DNA of 64,000 nt from Mycobacterium bourgelatii (GTDB lineage Bacteria > Actinomycetota > Actinomycetes > Mycobacteriales > Mycobacteriaceae): positions 4,464,001 through 4,528,000 of the forward strand of contig NZ_BLKZ01000001.1 of NCBI RefSeq assembly GCF_010723575.1. Direction: 5' to 3'. The notes beneath the pieces were generated by a model. It searched no databases. It was not told the origin of the DNA and saw only the letters and a list, made by a program, of their open reading frames with translations. A program made the translations under genes and the position numbers. Below are positions 8,024 through 16,896 of this stretch, piece after piece (position 1 is the stretch's first letter; every line of letters begins with the position of its first letter).

Positions 8024-9608
8024 TTTGGGCCGCAACGCGAACTCCTTTGACACCGACGGGCGTGGACCGTCGGACCGCCAACTGCTCGCCTACGGGGCGG
8101 CAGTCGTGGTCGTCGCATTGGTGCTGAGCATGGGATTGTTGCTCAAATCGACCGGGCGGCTGGACAACTACATCCGCGTGGTCGCCGACCTGGTCAACGT
8201 GGGCGACGGCCTACCGCAGAAGTCCGACGTCAAGTATCACGGCGTGCTGGTCGGAATGGTCGACGACGTCATCCCATCGACGAATGGAAAGCCCAACTAC
8301 GTCCAGATCAACCTCAAACCGGAGTATGCGAAGTCGATTCCGGCGGCGGTGACCGCGCGCGTGGTGCCCAGTAACGTCTTCGCGGTGTCGTCGGTTCAGT
8401 TGGTGGGTAGCGGTGCCGGTTCGCCCATCAGTGCGGGAGCCCACATTCCCGAAGACACCCAGTTGCCGACGGTGCTGTTCCAGACCACCGTCAGTAAACT
8501 GCGCGACCTGCTCGCTGCGGCCGGGCGTGGGCGCGAGGACCGATCGGTCGGGATTCTGGCCGCGCTGGGCGCCGCGACCGACCACCGGCGCAACGACTTG
8601 CTGCGCAGCGGCGCACAACTGAATCGTCTTCTGGACCAACTCAATTCGATTGTCAGCACCGACGACGGCCCCTCCACCGTGTCGGCCCTCATCGATGCCG
8701 CACGCGGACTGGAAGAAACCGCGCCGGACCTGTTCGACGCGCTTCATCAGGCCGTCGAGCCGATGCGGACCTTCGCCGAGACGCGGGGACAGTTGACCTC
8801 GCTGTTGTCAGCGGCCGCGAATACGACAGGCACCGCGTACGACTCGCTGAACAACCACATCGACCAGCTGATCAGGATCTCCACCGAACTCACCCCGGTC
8901 GTCGGCGTGCTGGCCCTCAAGTCGCACCACCTCCTCCCCGCGGTCACGAAACTTGACAACCTGGCGAACAAGTTCCTGAATGAGGTCTGGATGCCCGAGC
9001 TGGCCGCCGGCAACATGCGTGCCAGGGTCTCGTTCACCCAGACGTTCGCCTACACCCGAGCCGACTGCCCGCGTTACGGCGAGCTGAAGGGGCCGAGCTG
9101 CTACACGGCGCCGCTTGTTCCGAACAAACCCGATCTGCCGGACGTGCTGCTGCCGCAGAACTATCAACCGCCCAAGGATCTGGCACCGCCACCGGGAACG
9201 GTGATCGGCCCCGACGGCAACCTGGTCGCCGTCGGCCCCCCGTTGATCAATCCCAACCCCAGCCTGGTCGATCCCAATCCCCCGCTGCCGCCGTTTATTT
9301 CGCCGTCGCCACCGATTCGGACCGGCGCCAACCCCGACGATCCGGACCCGTCCCCACCAGCACACGGCCCGACACCACCCGCGCCGTTGCTGGGACCGCC
9401 GGCAGCAGGCTCGGTGCCGTCGGCATATTGGGGGCCGTCGTCCTTCGGCGGCAATGTCGGACCGGTGGGCAGCGACTACGAACGCACCATGTTGGGCGTG
9501 ATCACCGGTCGGCCCGCCACTGCGGCCACCGAGATTCTGCTGGGCCCGGTCGCCCGCGGTACCACGGTTTCGCTCGTACCCGCATCGTCAACCGAGGAGC
9601 ACGGGTGA
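8016..9608 (+). CDS. mceA: Mce family protein A with long proline-rich C-terminus
   Basis: A 530-residue Mce protein. One N-terminal transmembrane helix (about residues 25-45) is followed by the MlaD/Mce beta-barrel domain (~50-130), a helical region that in Mce proteins builds the periplasmic needle, and a proline-rich segment at ~366-470 with NPNP, PSPP and APPP runs. GTG start overlapping yrbEB. Expected to assemble with MceB-F into a hetero-hexameric tube carrying lipids through the cell envelope. The substrate is unknown, and I cannot assign an mce operon number. Confidence 0.93.
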   Translation: MGSLGRNANSFDTDGRGPSDRQLLAYGAAVVVVALVLSMGLLLKSTGRLDNYIRVVADLVNVGDGLPQKSDVKYHGVLVGMVDDVIPSTNGKPNYVQINLKPEYAKSIPAAVTARVVPSNVFAVSSVQLVGSGAGSPISAGAHIPEDTQLPTVLFQTTVSKLRDLLAAAGRGREDRSVGILAALGAATDHRRNDLLRSGAQLNRLLDQLNSIVSTDDGPSTVSALIDAARGLEETAPDLFDALHQAVEPMRTFAETRGQLTSLLSAAANTTGTAYDSLNNHIDQLIRISTELTPVVGVLALKSHHLLPAVTKLDNLANKFLNEVWMPELAAGNMRARVSFTQTFAYTRADCPRYGELKGPSCYTAPLVPNKPDLPDVLLPQNYQPPKDLAPPPGTVIGPDGNLVAVGPPLINPNPSLVDPNPPLPPFISPSPPIRTGANPDDPDPSPPAHGPTPPAPLLGPPAAGSVPSAYWGPSSFGGNVGPVGSDYERTMLGVITGRPATAATEILLGPVARGTTVSLVPASSTEEHG

Positions 9609-9609
9609 C

Positions 9610-10671
9610 ATGCAACTAAGGTTTCGGGCACCGCTGATCGGGCTGACCCTGTTCATGGTCGTCGCGATGACGCTGACGTGGCTGGTCTATGTGAGCCTGC
9701 GGCGTGACGTTGCCGGGACGACGGCGTCGTACTCGGCGATGTTCACCGACGTCTACGGTCTGCGTGACGGCGATGACGTCCGAATGGCCGGGGTTCGGGT
9801 GGGCCGGGTCGAAAAGGTCGCGCTGGAAGGCAAACTCGCAAGAGTTTCGTTCGTCGTGCAAACCGACCAACACCTGTACGGCAACACCGTCGCTTCAGTG
9901 ACGTACCAGAACATCGTCGGACAGCGGTACCTCGGACTGTCTTTGGGCAAAGAAGGTGACCACAAACAGTTGGCGCCGGGCAGCGTCATCCCACTGGAAC
10001 GCACCGAACCGTCGTTCGATGTCACCGCGCTGCTCAACGGCTACGAACCGCTGTTCAGCCTGTTGAATCCGCGCGACGCCGACAACCTGACCAAGGGTGT
10101 GCTCGCCTCGCTGCAGGGCGACACCTCGTCACTTGCCACCCTGATCAGCCAAACCTCGACGCTCACCGAGACTTTCGCCGGCAGGGATCAAGCCCTCGGC
10201 GATGTGATCACCAACCTCAACAGAGTGGTCGTCAACCTCGCGGCGCAGAACGCCAATCTGGACGGCGTCCTCACCCAGACCCGAGACGTGGTCGCCGCCC
10301 TGGACCAGCGGCGTCCCGAGCTGGTGTCCTCGATGGGTGCCATGTCGCGGCTGCTGACCCACCTATCGAAGGCCGCCCGGGACGACTACCCGGCGCTGCG
10401 CGCATTCATCGATCGCCGTCCGGGGGCCACCCGGCACCTGCTCGACATCGAACCTCAGGTGGCCTTCCTCGGCGACAACCTTCCGCTGCTGCTGAAAGGT
10501 TTGGTCCGCATCGCCAACCAGGGCGCCTTCGGCAACGCCTACGCATGCGACGTCAACATCTTTGGGTTCTTCCCTGGCCTCAACGACGTAACCCCGATCA
10601 TCATCAACGCCGCCACACCCGGAAATAAGGCGAAGCACACCCCGAAATGCCGAAACGTGGGGGGTGGCTGA
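9610..10671 (+). CDS. mceB: Mce family protein B
   Basis: A 353-residue Mce protein with an N-terminal hydrophobic helix (residues ~8-28) and the MlaD domain at ~37-115, containing the family's GDDVRMAGVRVGRVE stretch. ATG start 1 bp after the mceA stop, with GAGGAG upstream. Its stop overlaps the ATG of mceC. Envelope component of the same transporter. Confidence 0.93.
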   Translation: MQLRFRAPLIGLTLFMVVAMTLTWLVYVSLRRDVAGTTASYSAMFTDVYGLRDGDDVRMAGVRVGRVEKVALEGKLARVSFVVQTDQHLYGNTVASVTYQNIVGQRYLGLSLGKEGDHKQLAPGSVIPLERTEPSFDVTALLNGYEPLFSLLNPRDADNLTKGVLASLQGDTSSLATLISQTSTLTETFAGRDQALGDVITNLNRVVVNLAAQNANLDGVLTQTRDVVAALDQRRPELVSSMGAMSRLLTHLSKAARDDYPALRAFIDRRPGATRHLLDIEPQVAFLGDNLPLLLKGLVRIANQGAFGNAYACDVNIFGFFPGLNDVTPIIINAATPGNKAKHTPKCRNVGGG

Positions 10672-11714
10672 TGGCGAGTGGAACGCTTGCACGGCTGAAG
10701 AAGCGGCCGCTGGAGAGCTACAACAAGACGTGGCTCGGGTTTATCGCGTGCGCGGTAGTGGCAGTGCTCATCGGAGCCATGCTCGTCGTGCACATGATCG
10801 GCGCGGGGTACCGGCACTACACCGCGGAGTTCGTGCAGGCCGCTGCGCTGCAGCCGGGAAACCCAATCACGGTCGCCGGCATCCCCGTTGGCGAGGTCAC
10901 CAGCATCAAGCTGGACGGCGACCACGTCGAAGCCGGTTTGAAAATCCGCGATGACATCAAGCTGGGCAAGGATTCCACGGCGTCGATCAAGGTCACGACA
11001 ATTCTGGGTGCACGCTATCTGGCCTTGGAGCCCGACGGCCCAGGATCGCTGGCCAACAACACATTCGACTTGGCACACACCCAGGTTCCCTACGACCTGC
11101 AGGCCGCGCTGAAGGACGCCACGACCACTTTCGAACAGGTGGACTCGGACAGGTTCGCCCAGTCGCTGTCCATACTCGGCAAGCAACTCGAGAAGCTGCC
11201 CGAGGTCGTGCCACAGGCCATGGCAAACATCGACTCGTTGTCATCGATCATCGCGCAACGTCGCGATCAACTCGGTGAGCTGCTGCGCAGCACCGAGCAG
11301 GTCACCAACACGCTGCGTCGCCAGCAGGCCAATCTGGGCAACCTGGTCAATCAGTCGCAAGACCTGCTCGGCCAGTTCGTCGCGCGGCGTGCCGTCTTCC
11401 ACGCGATGATGCAATCCCTGACCAGCTTCGTGGACACGATGAACCAACTCGTCGTCAACGACCGCTCCGGCATCGAGACGCTGCTCAAAGATCTGCGCGA
11501 ATTCACCGACATGATTGCTCAGCACGACGATCTGCTGCGCAACACGCTGCAGATCGCCCCGGTCTTTGCACGCGAGGCTGCCAACCTGACCGGTGACGCC
11601 AACGCCGTCAGCTTCAATCTTCCCAGTGGGCTGCTCATCGACTCGTGGATGTGCGCAATCAGCTTGCGCGCCCAGCAATTCGGAATGATCCCGTACTTCA
11701 AGGACTGCGCATGA
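10671..11714 (+). CDS. mceC: Mce family protein C
   Basis: A 347-residue Mce protein. The transmembrane helix is FIACAVVAVLIGAMLVVHMI (~residues 24-43), then the MlaD domain and a helical C-terminal half. The ATG at 10671 overlaps the mceB TGA (TGATG), the usual coupling in this operon, so it is preferred to the in-frame ATG 24 nt upstream. Overlaps mceD by 4 bp. Confidence 0.92.
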   Translation: MASGTLARLKKRPLESYNKTWLGFIACAVVAVLIGAMLVVHMIGAGYRHYTAEFVQAAALQPGNPITVAGIPVGEVTSIKLDGDHVEAGLKIRDDIKLGKDSTASIKVTTILGARYLALEPDGPGSLANNTFDLAHTQVPYDLQAALKDATTTFEQVDSDRFAQSLSILGKQLEKLPEVVPQAMANIDSLSSIIAQRRDQLGELLRSTEQVTNTLRRQQANLGNLVNQSQDLLGQFVARRAVFHAMMQSLTSFVDTMNQLVVNDRSGIETLLKDLREFTDMIAQHDDLLRNTLQIAPVFAREAANLTGDANAVSFNLPSGLLIDSWMCAISLRAQQFGMIPYFKDCA

Positions 11715-12817
11715 GGTGGCGGCTCATCGCGGTCGTGGCGATCGTCGCGTCGGTCGTCACCGCGGTCGGCATCGGTTGGTGGTCCCTGGCCGGCAAGCAG
11801 GAACCGATCACGGTGACGGCCCAATTCGACAGCGCCTCGGGGCTTTACGAAGGCAATGTGGTCGCGGTGCTGGGCATGAAAGTGGGCACGGTCACCAAGG
11901 TCGTGGCCAAAGGTAGTTACGTCGAAGTGCAGTTCACCGTCGACCGGCACGTCGACGTCCCGGCGGATGTGCAAGCCGTCACCGTGTCCACGTCGATCCT
12001 CACCGCTCGGCAGATCGAGCTCACGCCGCCGTACCGCGGGGGCCCCAAGCTGGCGAACCACGACACCATCGGATTGACGCGCACCAAGACACCGGTCGAA
12101 TTCAGCCGTGTGCTCGCCGTTCTCGACCGGGTGACCAGATCCTTGGAAGGTGACGGTCACGGTGGCGGCCCAGTTGCCGACGTGCTCAACGGCGGCACCG
12201 AGGTGGTCAGGGGCAACGGCGCAAATATCAAGAAGGCGCTCGACGAACTCTCCAAGGCGCTGCGGTTGAGCAGCGATGGCGGCGCCCAGACGCGCGCCCA
12301 GATCACCTCGATCATCAAGAACATCAGTTCGCTGTTCGAGGCCGCCGCCAACAACGACGGCAAGCTGCGGGAATTCGCGTCAACCATCCACCAAGGCAGC
12401 CAGATCTTGGCCGACGAGGACATCGGCCGCGGCACCACCGGCAAGAAACTCGATCAGTTGGTGCAGCGGGCAGGCGATCTCTTTGACGCCAATCGTGAAC
12501 TCATCAGGCAGGCTTTGCTGAACGGCAACGCCGTGGCGAAGACGCTCGCCGACAACCGGCGCGAGCTCGCCGAAATCCTTGATTTAGGTCCGATGTTGGC
12601 CGACAACGCCTACAACATGGTGGACCGTGAGAACGGCGCGGTGCGAGCACACTTCCTCACCGACCGGATGATCTTCGACAGTCAGCTCACCAAAGAGGTC
12701 TGCAACTTGATGGGCTTGCGCCAACTCGGCTGCAGCACCGGGACACTCCAGGATTTCGGGCCCGACTTCGGGTTGACCTACGTCCTGGACGGTTTGGCAG
12801 CGATGGGTCAGAAATGA
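11711..12817 (+). CDS. mceD: Mce family protein D
   Basis: A 368-residue Mce protein: MRWRLIAVVAIVASVVTAVG membrane anchor, then an MlaD domain (GLYEGNVVAVLGMKVGTVTK). Start set by an ATGA overlap with the mceC stop. There is no long proline-rich tail, which some MceD paralogues carry. Overlaps mceE by 4 bp. Confidence 0.92.
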   Translation: MRWRLIAVVAIVASVVTAVGIGWWSLAGKQEPITVTAQFDSASGLYEGNVVAVLGMKVGTVTKVVAKGSYVEVQFTVDRHVDVPADVQAVTVSTSILTARQIELTPPYRGGPKLANHDTIGLTRTKTPVEFSRVLAVLDRVTRSLEGDGHGGGPVADVLNGGTEVVRGNGANIKKALDELSKALRLSSDGGAQTRAQITSIIKNISSLFEAAANNDGKLREFASTIHQGSQILADEDIGRGTTGKKLDQLVQRAGDLFDANRELIRQALLNGNAVAKTLADNRRELAEILDLGPMLADNAYNMVDRENGAVRAHFLTDRMIFDSQLTKEVCNLMGLRQLGCSTGTLQDFGPDFGLTYVLDGLAAMGQK

Positions 12818-14055
12818 ACGCCATGGGAACGCGAGCGCGCATCAAGGCCGCAGTCGCGATCATGGCCGCGGCGGTCTTCAGCGCGGGATGCGCCACTGAC
12901 GGCCTTGCCAGCCTTCCCCTTCCGGCCCCGGGCCTGGGTTCCGGCGGCTACATGCTGACCGCGGTGTTCTCCAACGCGCTCAACCTGCCGATGAATGCCA
13001 AGGTCAAGCTTGGCGGTGCGGACGTCGGGCAGGTCGAATCGATGGTCGCACGCAACTACACCGCCGTCACCACGCTGCGCATCCGCGATGGTGTCCTGCT
13101 GCCGCGGGGCAGCAAAGCCGAACTGCGCACGGCCACACCGCTCGGCGACGTTTTCGTCGCGCTGAAGCCACCCGTGGGCGGCGATCCGAACGCGCCGTTG
13201 TTGAAATCCGGCGACACCATCGATCTGGAGTTCACCACCGCCGCCTCCACCGTCGAGTCGGTGCTGAGTTCGGCCGCGATCCTGGTGAACGGTGGCGCGG
13301 TGCGTAACTTCACCAACATCATCAACGGCTTCGGCAAAGCCACCGGCGACCAGGGACAGGCATTCGGGGAACTGATTCGCAAGTCCAATCAGCTGCTGAG
13401 CACGATGGACTCGCGGTCCGGCCAGATCTCGGACGCAATGACCGAATTGTCGCGCCTCAGTGCACAACTCGACGCCAAGAACCAAACCCTCAGCGAGCTG
13501 ATGGCGGCCGCCGATCCGGCCATGAACGCCCTGTCCGCCAACACCACCGACCTGACCAACCTATTGGTGCAAGTCGGTGACACCAGCCGGTTGCTGGCCC
13601 GGTTCCCGTCGCTCGGCGGAACCGACACCAGCGGCCGAAGCGTGGTCCAAGACCTCAACACGCTCGCCGAAGCGGCCAACGATATCGCGGTGAGCCCCGA
13701 CACCAGCTTGCTGACCCTGAACCGAATGTTCGCCCCTATGATCAAACTTACTGCGGGATCGGGGATCTCAGTCCACGCCAGTCTCGATCAACTGGTCTTG
13801 GGGTCGATACCCGACATCGGCTTCCCCGGCGATCGGGGACTGCATGGGCCGAACAGGTTTACCTGGAACCAGTTCGTCGGCTCCCTGAAGTACATGCTGT
13901 GGCGGCTTCAGGAACGGGTGGTCGGTCGCGGCCCGAACTCGCCTCAGGTACCGGTGATACCTGATCCGAATGTCCCGGGCGGTGTCATGGTCGCCCCCTC
14001 GGAAACCCCGCAGCCGCAGTTGCCCGGTCCCCTCACGCCAGGACCGCCCGGATGA
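12814..14055 (+). CDS. mceE: Mce family lipoprotein E
   Basis: A 413-residue Mce lipoprotein (LprK-type). The signal peptide ends in a lipobox, VFSAGC, with the lipidated Cys at residue 26. The MlaD domain follows (AKVKLGGADVGQVES), then coiled helices and a Pro-rich tail. MceE is the lipoprotein member of most mce operons. ATGA overlaps at both ends. Confidence 0.94.
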   Translation: MNAMGTRARIKAAVAIMAAAVFSAGCATDGLASLPLPAPGLGSGGYMLTAVFSNALNLPMNAKVKLGGADVGQVESMVARNYTAVTTLRIRDGVLLPRGSKAELRTATPLGDVFVALKPPVGGDPNAPLLKSGDTIDLEFTTAASTVESVLSSAAILVNGGAVRNFTNIINGFGKATGDQGQAFGELIRKSNQLLSTMDSRSGQISDAMTELSRLSAQLDAKNQTLSELMAAADPAMNALSANTTDLTNLLVQVGDTSRLLARFPSLGGTDTSGRSVVQDLNTLAEAANDIAVSPDTSLLTLNRMFAPMIKLTAGSGISVHASLDQLVLGSIPDIGFPGDRGLHGPNRFTWNQFVGSLKYMLWRLQERVVGRGPNSPQVPVIPDPNVPGGVMVAPSETPQPQLPGPLTPGPPG

Positions 14056-15302
14056 TCACGTCGGCCGCCAACGTCCTCGTCCGGGCGGTACGGGCCGCGC
14101 ACCGACGCCAGGTCTGGCTGTCGGTGGCCGGACTGGCACTCACGTTGATTGTTGCCACTGCCTACCTGCTGATCGGCGCACTGCGGGTGACACCCTTTGC
14201 GTCGACGTATCAGGTCACGGTGCAGCTCACGGAATCCGGCGGGCTGCTGCCCAATCAGGATGTCGCGCTGCGTGGGGTGCGCATTGGGCGCGTCGAATCG
14301 CTGCGGATCACCGACCAAGGGGTCGACGCCGTCGCAAGGATCACGTCCAAGGTGAAGATCCCAGCGAACGCGGTTGCCCACGTGTCCGCGCTGTCGCCCG
14401 CCGGCGAGCAGTACATCAACTTCGAAGCCGACTCCGACACCGGACCATATCTGCACGACGGCAGCCTGATCGCCCTGAATCGGACCAGTGTCCCGGTGAG
14501 TTTGGCGCAGCTGCTCGGCGATGCCGATGGACTGTTGGCGCAGGTCGATCCGCACAAGGTCGAGTTGATCAAGAAGGAACTCAGCCTTAGCCGAGAGGGT
14601 CCGAGCAAGCTGGCCGCGATCGTCGACGGCGGCATGATGTTGCTGTCCACGCTCGACTCGGTGCTGCCCGAAACCACCAGCATCATCAGGACCAGCCGGG
14701 TGGTGCTGAACTTGGCGGCCGACAAGAACGCCGGACTCGCCGCCGCCACCGTCGACTTCAATCGGACCCTGGCCGGCGTAGCCAGAATGCAGGATGGTTA
14801 TCGGCGCTTGACGGGAACTGCGCCGCAGCAGCTTTCGGCCGTCGACAGGTTGTTCGACGACAACTCGGAGACGATGGTGCAGTTGCTCGGCAGCCTCGCG
14901 ACCGCCTCACAGCTGCTGTATGTGCGCGTGCCGGCACTCAACGCACTGTTCCCGGACTACCGCGGGTCGGCGCTCGACGCGTTGGCCAGCGCCTTCCACG
15001 ACCATGCTGTTTGGGCGACGGCCGAACTGTATCCGCGGTACGCGTGCGACTACGGAACGCCCGCGCACCCACCGTCTGGGGCGGACTACTACGAGCCGTT
15101 CATTTACACGTATTGCCGCGACGACGACCCCGGGTACGGTATCCGAGGAGCCAAGAACGCCCCGCGGCCGGCCGGCGATGACACCGCCGGTCCCCCACCC
15201 GGTGCTGACCTGGGCAGGAGAAGCGACCCGACGCCGAAGGGCCGCTACACGATTCCGACGCCGTACGGCGGTCCGTCCCTGCCCATCGAGCCACCGCACT
15301 GA
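14052..15302 (+). CDS. mceF: Mce family protein F
   Basis: A 416-residue Mce protein with an N-terminal helix (VWLSVAGLALTLIVATAYLL), the MlaD domain (NQDVALRGVRIGRVESL) and a hydrophilic C-terminal tail. It closes the six-member mce series. The stop is 32 bp before the Mce-associated gene, which has its own ribosome-binding site. Confidence 0.93.
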   Translation: MITSAANVLVRAVRAAHRRQVWLSVAGLALTLIVATAYLLIGALRVTPFASTYQVTVQLTESGGLLPNQDVALRGVRIGRVESLRITDQGVDAVARITSKVKIPANAVAHVSALSPAGEQYINFEADSDTGPYLHDGSLIALNRTSVPVSLAQLLGDADGLLAQVDPHKVELIKKELSLSREGPSKLAAIVDGGMMLLSTLDSVLPETTSIIRTSRVVLNLAADKNAGLAAATVDFNRTLAGVARMQDGYRRLTGTAPQQLSAVDRLFDDNSETMVQLLGSLATASQLLYVRVPALNALFPDYRGSALDALASAFHDHAVWATAELYPRYACDYGTPAHPPSGADYYEPFIYTYCRDDDPGYGIRGAKNAPRPAGDDTAGPPPGADLGRRSDPTPKGRYTIPTPYGGPSLPIEPPH

Positions 15303-15334
15303 GACCGACAGTCCGCCCACCTGAGGAGATTGAT

Positions 15335-16099
15335 GTGACTGTGACAACTGGGATTACCAGCGATACCGAGGACGAGAAGGCGGAAGTCGCAGGCGAGGAC
15401 GTCGACATCGAAGAGACCGAGGCCGCGGACGACACCGAGGCCGAGACCGAGACCGAGACCGAAAACGATGCCGAGGCGGACGAAGAATCCGAGGCCGAGG
15501 ACGCCGAAGACTCGGACGACAAAGACACCGAAGTCATCGCCGAGACCGACGACGACGACGACATCCCGTTCGGGCGCAAGCGCAAGACCAAAGGCGACAA
15601 GTCCGGGCTGGCCAACCGATCCTGGCGACAGTACCTGCGCCGCGGCGCGCTGCCGCTGCTACTCCTCATCTCCCTCGGCATCAACGGTTTCTTCGGGTGG
15701 CAGCAGTGGCAACAGCGACAGTTGGACCAGGCGGGACAAGAGGCTCAACAAGCCGCCGTCAACTACGCGCAGGTACTGACCAGCATCGACTCCAACAACG
15801 TCGACGAGAACTTCCGGCAGGTCCTCGACGGAGCGACCGGTGAGTTCAAGGACATGTACACCCAGTCGAGCGTGCAACTTCGGCAACTGCTGATCGACAA
15901 CAAGGCCACCGCCCACGGGGTGGTGATCGACTCGGCGATCCAGTCGAAGTCCACCGACAAGGTCATCGTGCTGGTGTTCATCGACCAGACCGTCACCAAC
16001 ACGGCGGCACCCGATCCGCGGATCGACCGCAGCCGAATCAAGATGACCATGGAGAAGGTCGACGGCCGCTGGAAGGCAGCGAAAGTCCAGCTGCTTTAA
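15335..16099 (+). CDS. Mce-associated membrane protein with acidic N-terminus
   Basis: A 254-residue Mas protein. Residues ~8-80 are almost entirely Asp/Glu/Thr/Ala and include an ETETETE run from a GAGACC DNA repeat. A basic patch and one transmembrane helix (LPLLLLISLGINGFFGWQQW, ~108-127) follow, then a conserved extracytoplasmic domain of the Mce-associated type ending KVDGRWKAAKVQ. GTG start with GAGGAG upstream. Such proteins are thought to stabilise Mce complexes. The acidic cytoplasmic arm is long for the family as I recall it. Confidence 0.87.
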   Translation: MTVTTGITSDTEDEKAEVAGEDVDIEETEAADDTEAETETETENDAEADEESEAEDAEDSDDKDTEVIAETDDDDDIPFGRKRKTKGDKSGLANRSWRQYLRRGALPLLLLISLGINGFFGWQQWQQRQLDQAGQEAQQAAVNYAQVLTSIDSNNVDENFRQVLDGATGEFKDMYTQSSVQLRQLLIDNKATAHGVVIDSAIQSKSTDKVIVLVFIDQTVTNTAAPDPRIDRSRIKMTMEKVDGRWKAAKVQLL

Positions 16100-16115
16100 G
16101 CCAATTGGAGCCATC

Positions 16116-16883
16116 GTGATCAGACGAATTGTCGCGACATCGATACTGGTAGTGGCCGCGGGACTACCGGGACTTCCCGGCATGGCCATCGCACGGGCGT
16201 CGGCCCCGTCCTTCTGCGGCGAGCTCGGCGGCGATTGGGACGGCCAGTACTGCCGCACCTCGGTCGTGTCCGAACGAAATGCGGTGCGCGACATCAAGGT
16301 CGCGCTCCCGTCCGACCTCATCGACAACCCCGTCACGAGTTCGGTGGTCCGCGATTATCTGCGCACCTTGGTCAACAACTGGAAGAGCGTCGGCGCGCAC
16401 ATGGTGGCGGACAGCTTCGGCGAGGAGAACTACCAGGTCTTCCGGCACGGCAACTACCTCAGCGCGGTATTCCACGAGGACTATCACGCCGACGGACCCA
16501 AGCCCAACAACGCCTACCGCACCTTCACTTTCGACACGGCAAGCGGCCGGCGAGTGCAGTTGGCCGACCTGGTCACCGTCAGCGCCATCCCGCAGCTAGG
16601 GCAGCCATTCATCGAGACCGTGCTGAATCAGGCCGCTCCCCCACACGATCCGGGGACTTACCCCTTCATCGCCGACCGCTGGACTCCGGACAAGGTCTAC
16701 TCCGGGGGATACCGCGCATGGGCTTTGACGCCCGACGAGTTGATCCTCTACATGCCCGACTACCCCGTCGGACACGACGAGCCGATCAACTTCGACCCCG
16801 GTGCGCTGCAATGGTTCATGGACGGCGGCACCGTCGAAGCGCATATACCGCTGTCGGCCTTGGCTTCAGTGCTGCGAGTCTAG
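16116..16883 (+). CDS. Secreted mannan-binding / RsiV (DUF3298)-like protein
   Basis: A 255-residue protein with a signal peptide (cleavage near residues 26-28). A short Cys-framed motif CGELGGDWDGQYC (~34-46) resembles the mannan-binding motif of mycobacterial annotation. The rest, with YRTFTFDTASGRRVQLADLV and LYMPDYPVGHDEP, resembles the DUF3298/RsiV C-terminal fold. GTG start 16 bp after the Mas gene, so it is very likely the last gene of the mce operon. Its stop is 13 bp from the convergent L,D-transpeptidase stop. Function inferred from motifs only. Confidence 0.72.
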   Translation: MIRRIVATSILVVAAGLPGLPGMAIARASAPSFCGELGGDWDGQYCRTSVVSERNAVRDIKVALPSDLIDNPVTSSVVRDYLRTLVNNWKSVGAHMVADSFGEENYQVFRHGNYLSAVFHEDYHADGPKPNNAYRTFTFDTASGRRVQLADLVTVSAIPQLGQPFIETVLNQAAPPHDPGTYPFIADRWTPDKVYSGGYRAWALTPDELILYMPDYPVGHDEPINFDPGALQWFMDGGTVEAHIPLSALASVLRV

Positions 16884-16896
16884 GAATAGCGGCAGA

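Noticed and set aside
7130..8053. Minus-strand open frame of 307 codons over yrbEB
   Set aside because: Antisense shadow of a clear membrane permease.
15410..15480. Possible short tandem repeat or CRISPR-like array
   Set aside because: It is an in-frame GAGACC run encoding Glu-Thr in an acidic arm; there are no spacers. No CRISPR array was found in the window.
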